From Streptomyces uncialis (GTDB lineage Bacteria > Actinomycetota > Actinomycetes > Streptomycetales > Streptomycetaceae), in contig NZ_CP109583.1 of NCBI RefSeq assembly GCF_036250755.1, positions 5,801,001 through 5,865,000 on the forward strand: a DNA stretch of 64,000 nucleotides, in the 5' to 3' direction. A program made the translations under genes and the position numbers. Positions 63,217 to 64,000 of this stretch are shown in pieces. A model generated the notes under the pieces. The model searched no databases. It was not told where the DNA came from and worked only from the letters and a program-made list of their open reading frames with translations. Each line of letters starts with the position of its first letter. Within the stretch, counting starts at the first letter, position 1.

Positions 63217-64000
63217 ATGGACCTCGACGTCTTCGTGTCCGCCCACCGGGCGGAATGGGACCGCCTGGACGCCCTGCTCCGCAGACAGCGCCAGCTCAGC
63301 GGCGCCGAGGCCGACGAACTCGTCGCCCTCTACCAGCGCACCGCCACCCATCTCTCCCAGATCCGCTCCACCGCCCCCGACCCGCAGCTGATCGGCCGCC
63401 TCACCCAGCTCGTGGCCCGCGCGCGCAGTGCCGTCACCGGCACCCGGAGGGCGTCCTGGCGGGACGTGACCCGCTTCCTCACCCACGGATTCCCGGCCGC
63501 CGTCTACCGCAGCCGTCGCTGGTGGGTCCCCACCGCCGTGCTCTCCACCCTGGTCGCGGTGCTCCTGGGCTGGTGGATCGGCACCCATCCGGAGGTCCAG
63601 GCGGGTATCGGCGCCCCGGCGGAACTGCGTGAGCTGACCCGCCCCGGCGGTGAGTACGAGACGTACTACTCCAGCAACCCGGCGGCGTCCTTCGCGGCCC
63701 AGGTCTGGACGAACAACGCCCAGGCAGCGGCGCTCTGTCTGATCCTGGGGGCCTTCCTGTGCCTGCCGGTGATCTGGATCCTCTTCCAGAACATGCTCAA
63801 CATCGGCGTCGGTATCGGTCTGATGTCCTCGGCCGACCGGCTCGACGTGTTCCTCGGCCTGATCCTTCCGCACGGCCTCCTGGAACTGACCGCGGTGTTC
63901 GTCGCGGCCGGCACGGGACTGCGCCTGGGCTGGACGGTCATCGACCCGGGCCCACGCACCCGCCGCGCCGCCCTCGCGGAGGAGGGCCGTGCCGCCCTGG
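63217..64000 (+). CDS. Stage II sporulation protein M family protein (partial, continues beyond the window)
   Basis: 261 codons are visible. An N-terminal soluble helix bundle (DVFVSAHRAEWDRLDALLRR; LVALYQRTATHLSQIRS) is followed by membrane segments: WWVPTAVLSTLVAVLLGWWI, then AAALCLILGAFLCLPVIWIL and a further pair around LGLILPHGLLELTAVFVAAG (the conserved PHGLLELTA motif of the SpoIIM family). SpoIIM proteins take part in septal peptidoglycan remodelling. The divergent RDD partner is typical, and the two may act together in the membrane. Confidence 0.9.
   Translation, partial: MDLDVFVSAHRAEWDRLDALLRRQRQLSGAEADELVALYQRTATHLSQIRSTAPDPQLIGRLTQLVARARSAVTGTRRASWRDVTRFLTHGFPAAVYRSRRWWVPTAVLSTLVAVLLGWWIGTHPEVQAGIGAPAELRELTRPGGEYETYYSSNPAASFAAQVWTNNAQAAALCLILGAFLCLPVIWILFQNMLNIGVGIGLMSSADRLDVFLGLILPHGLLELTAVFVAAGTGLRLGWTVIDPGPRTRRAALAEEGRAAL

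Overview
The window is high-GC DNA from a Streptomyces-type actinomycete. The signs are strong G/C codon bias, many GTG starts, whiB, F420 genes, several LytR-CpsA-Psr (LCP) proteins, XRE/DUF5753 plus DUF397 regulators, DUF2690, DUF3499 and DUF6087. From about 26 kb to the right end, gene content and order (LCP genes, glycosyltransferase, amidase, mannose nucleotidyltransferase, fbiB-fbiA, whiB, large GT2, DUF5719, DUF3499, manB, Trm112, SIS, manA, CDF, ahcY, RDD, SpoIIM) match, from memory, the conserved chromosome-core block around whiB in Streptomyces.

Layout. 0-4.5 kb: the end of an NADP isocitrate dehydrogenase gene, a membrane-anchored XRE/DUF2690 regulator, a large intergenic repeat region, and mdh. 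4.5-25 kb is accessory: a DUF5753 protein with no DNA-binding domain; a complete graspetide (ATP-grasp RiPP) operon with precursor, ATP-grasp ligase and PIMT-like methyltransferase; a HicA-like small gene followed by three tandem paralogs; an XRE/DUF5753-DUF397-DUF397 operon with a palindrome in its divergent promoter; a Tn554-type tnpA-tnpB-tnpC transposon; a MacB-like ABC exporter divergent from a two-component system; DUF6087, a truncated radical SAM gene and a second PIMT-like methyltransferase; a GntR regulator and small ORFs resembling plasmid cargo, one of which runs into the antisense of a DUF1428 gene.

25-43 kb: VOC and thioesterase genes, four LCP ligases with a glycosyltransferase, a TIGR03089 protein, a PGRP amidase and a sugar nucleotidyltransferase (cell-wall polymer biogenesis), a 3-methyladenine glycosylase and F420 genes. 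43-64 kb: cysteine dioxygenase, whiB flanked by DnaA-box sequences, a 1278-residue membrane glycosyltransferase with DUF5719, mannose metabolism (manB, SIS, manA), a CDF transporter, ahcY, an RDD protein and the start of a SpoIIM-like gene.

The most unusual structure is a composite intergenic element present four times (about 2.0-2.9, 30.5-31.1, 39.0-40.0 and 52.1-53.1 kb). Each copy has a conserved core of roughly 220-310 bp flanked by inverted arms built from a 19-bp motif, GGGGCGCGGGGAACTGCGC (about 30 copies in the window), often about 70 bp apart and in places organised as tandem units near 140 bp. All four lie downstream of gene 3' ends. The long open frames through them, on both strands, come from the repeats and are not genes. 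The graspetide operon is the clearest candidate for an undescribed natural product.
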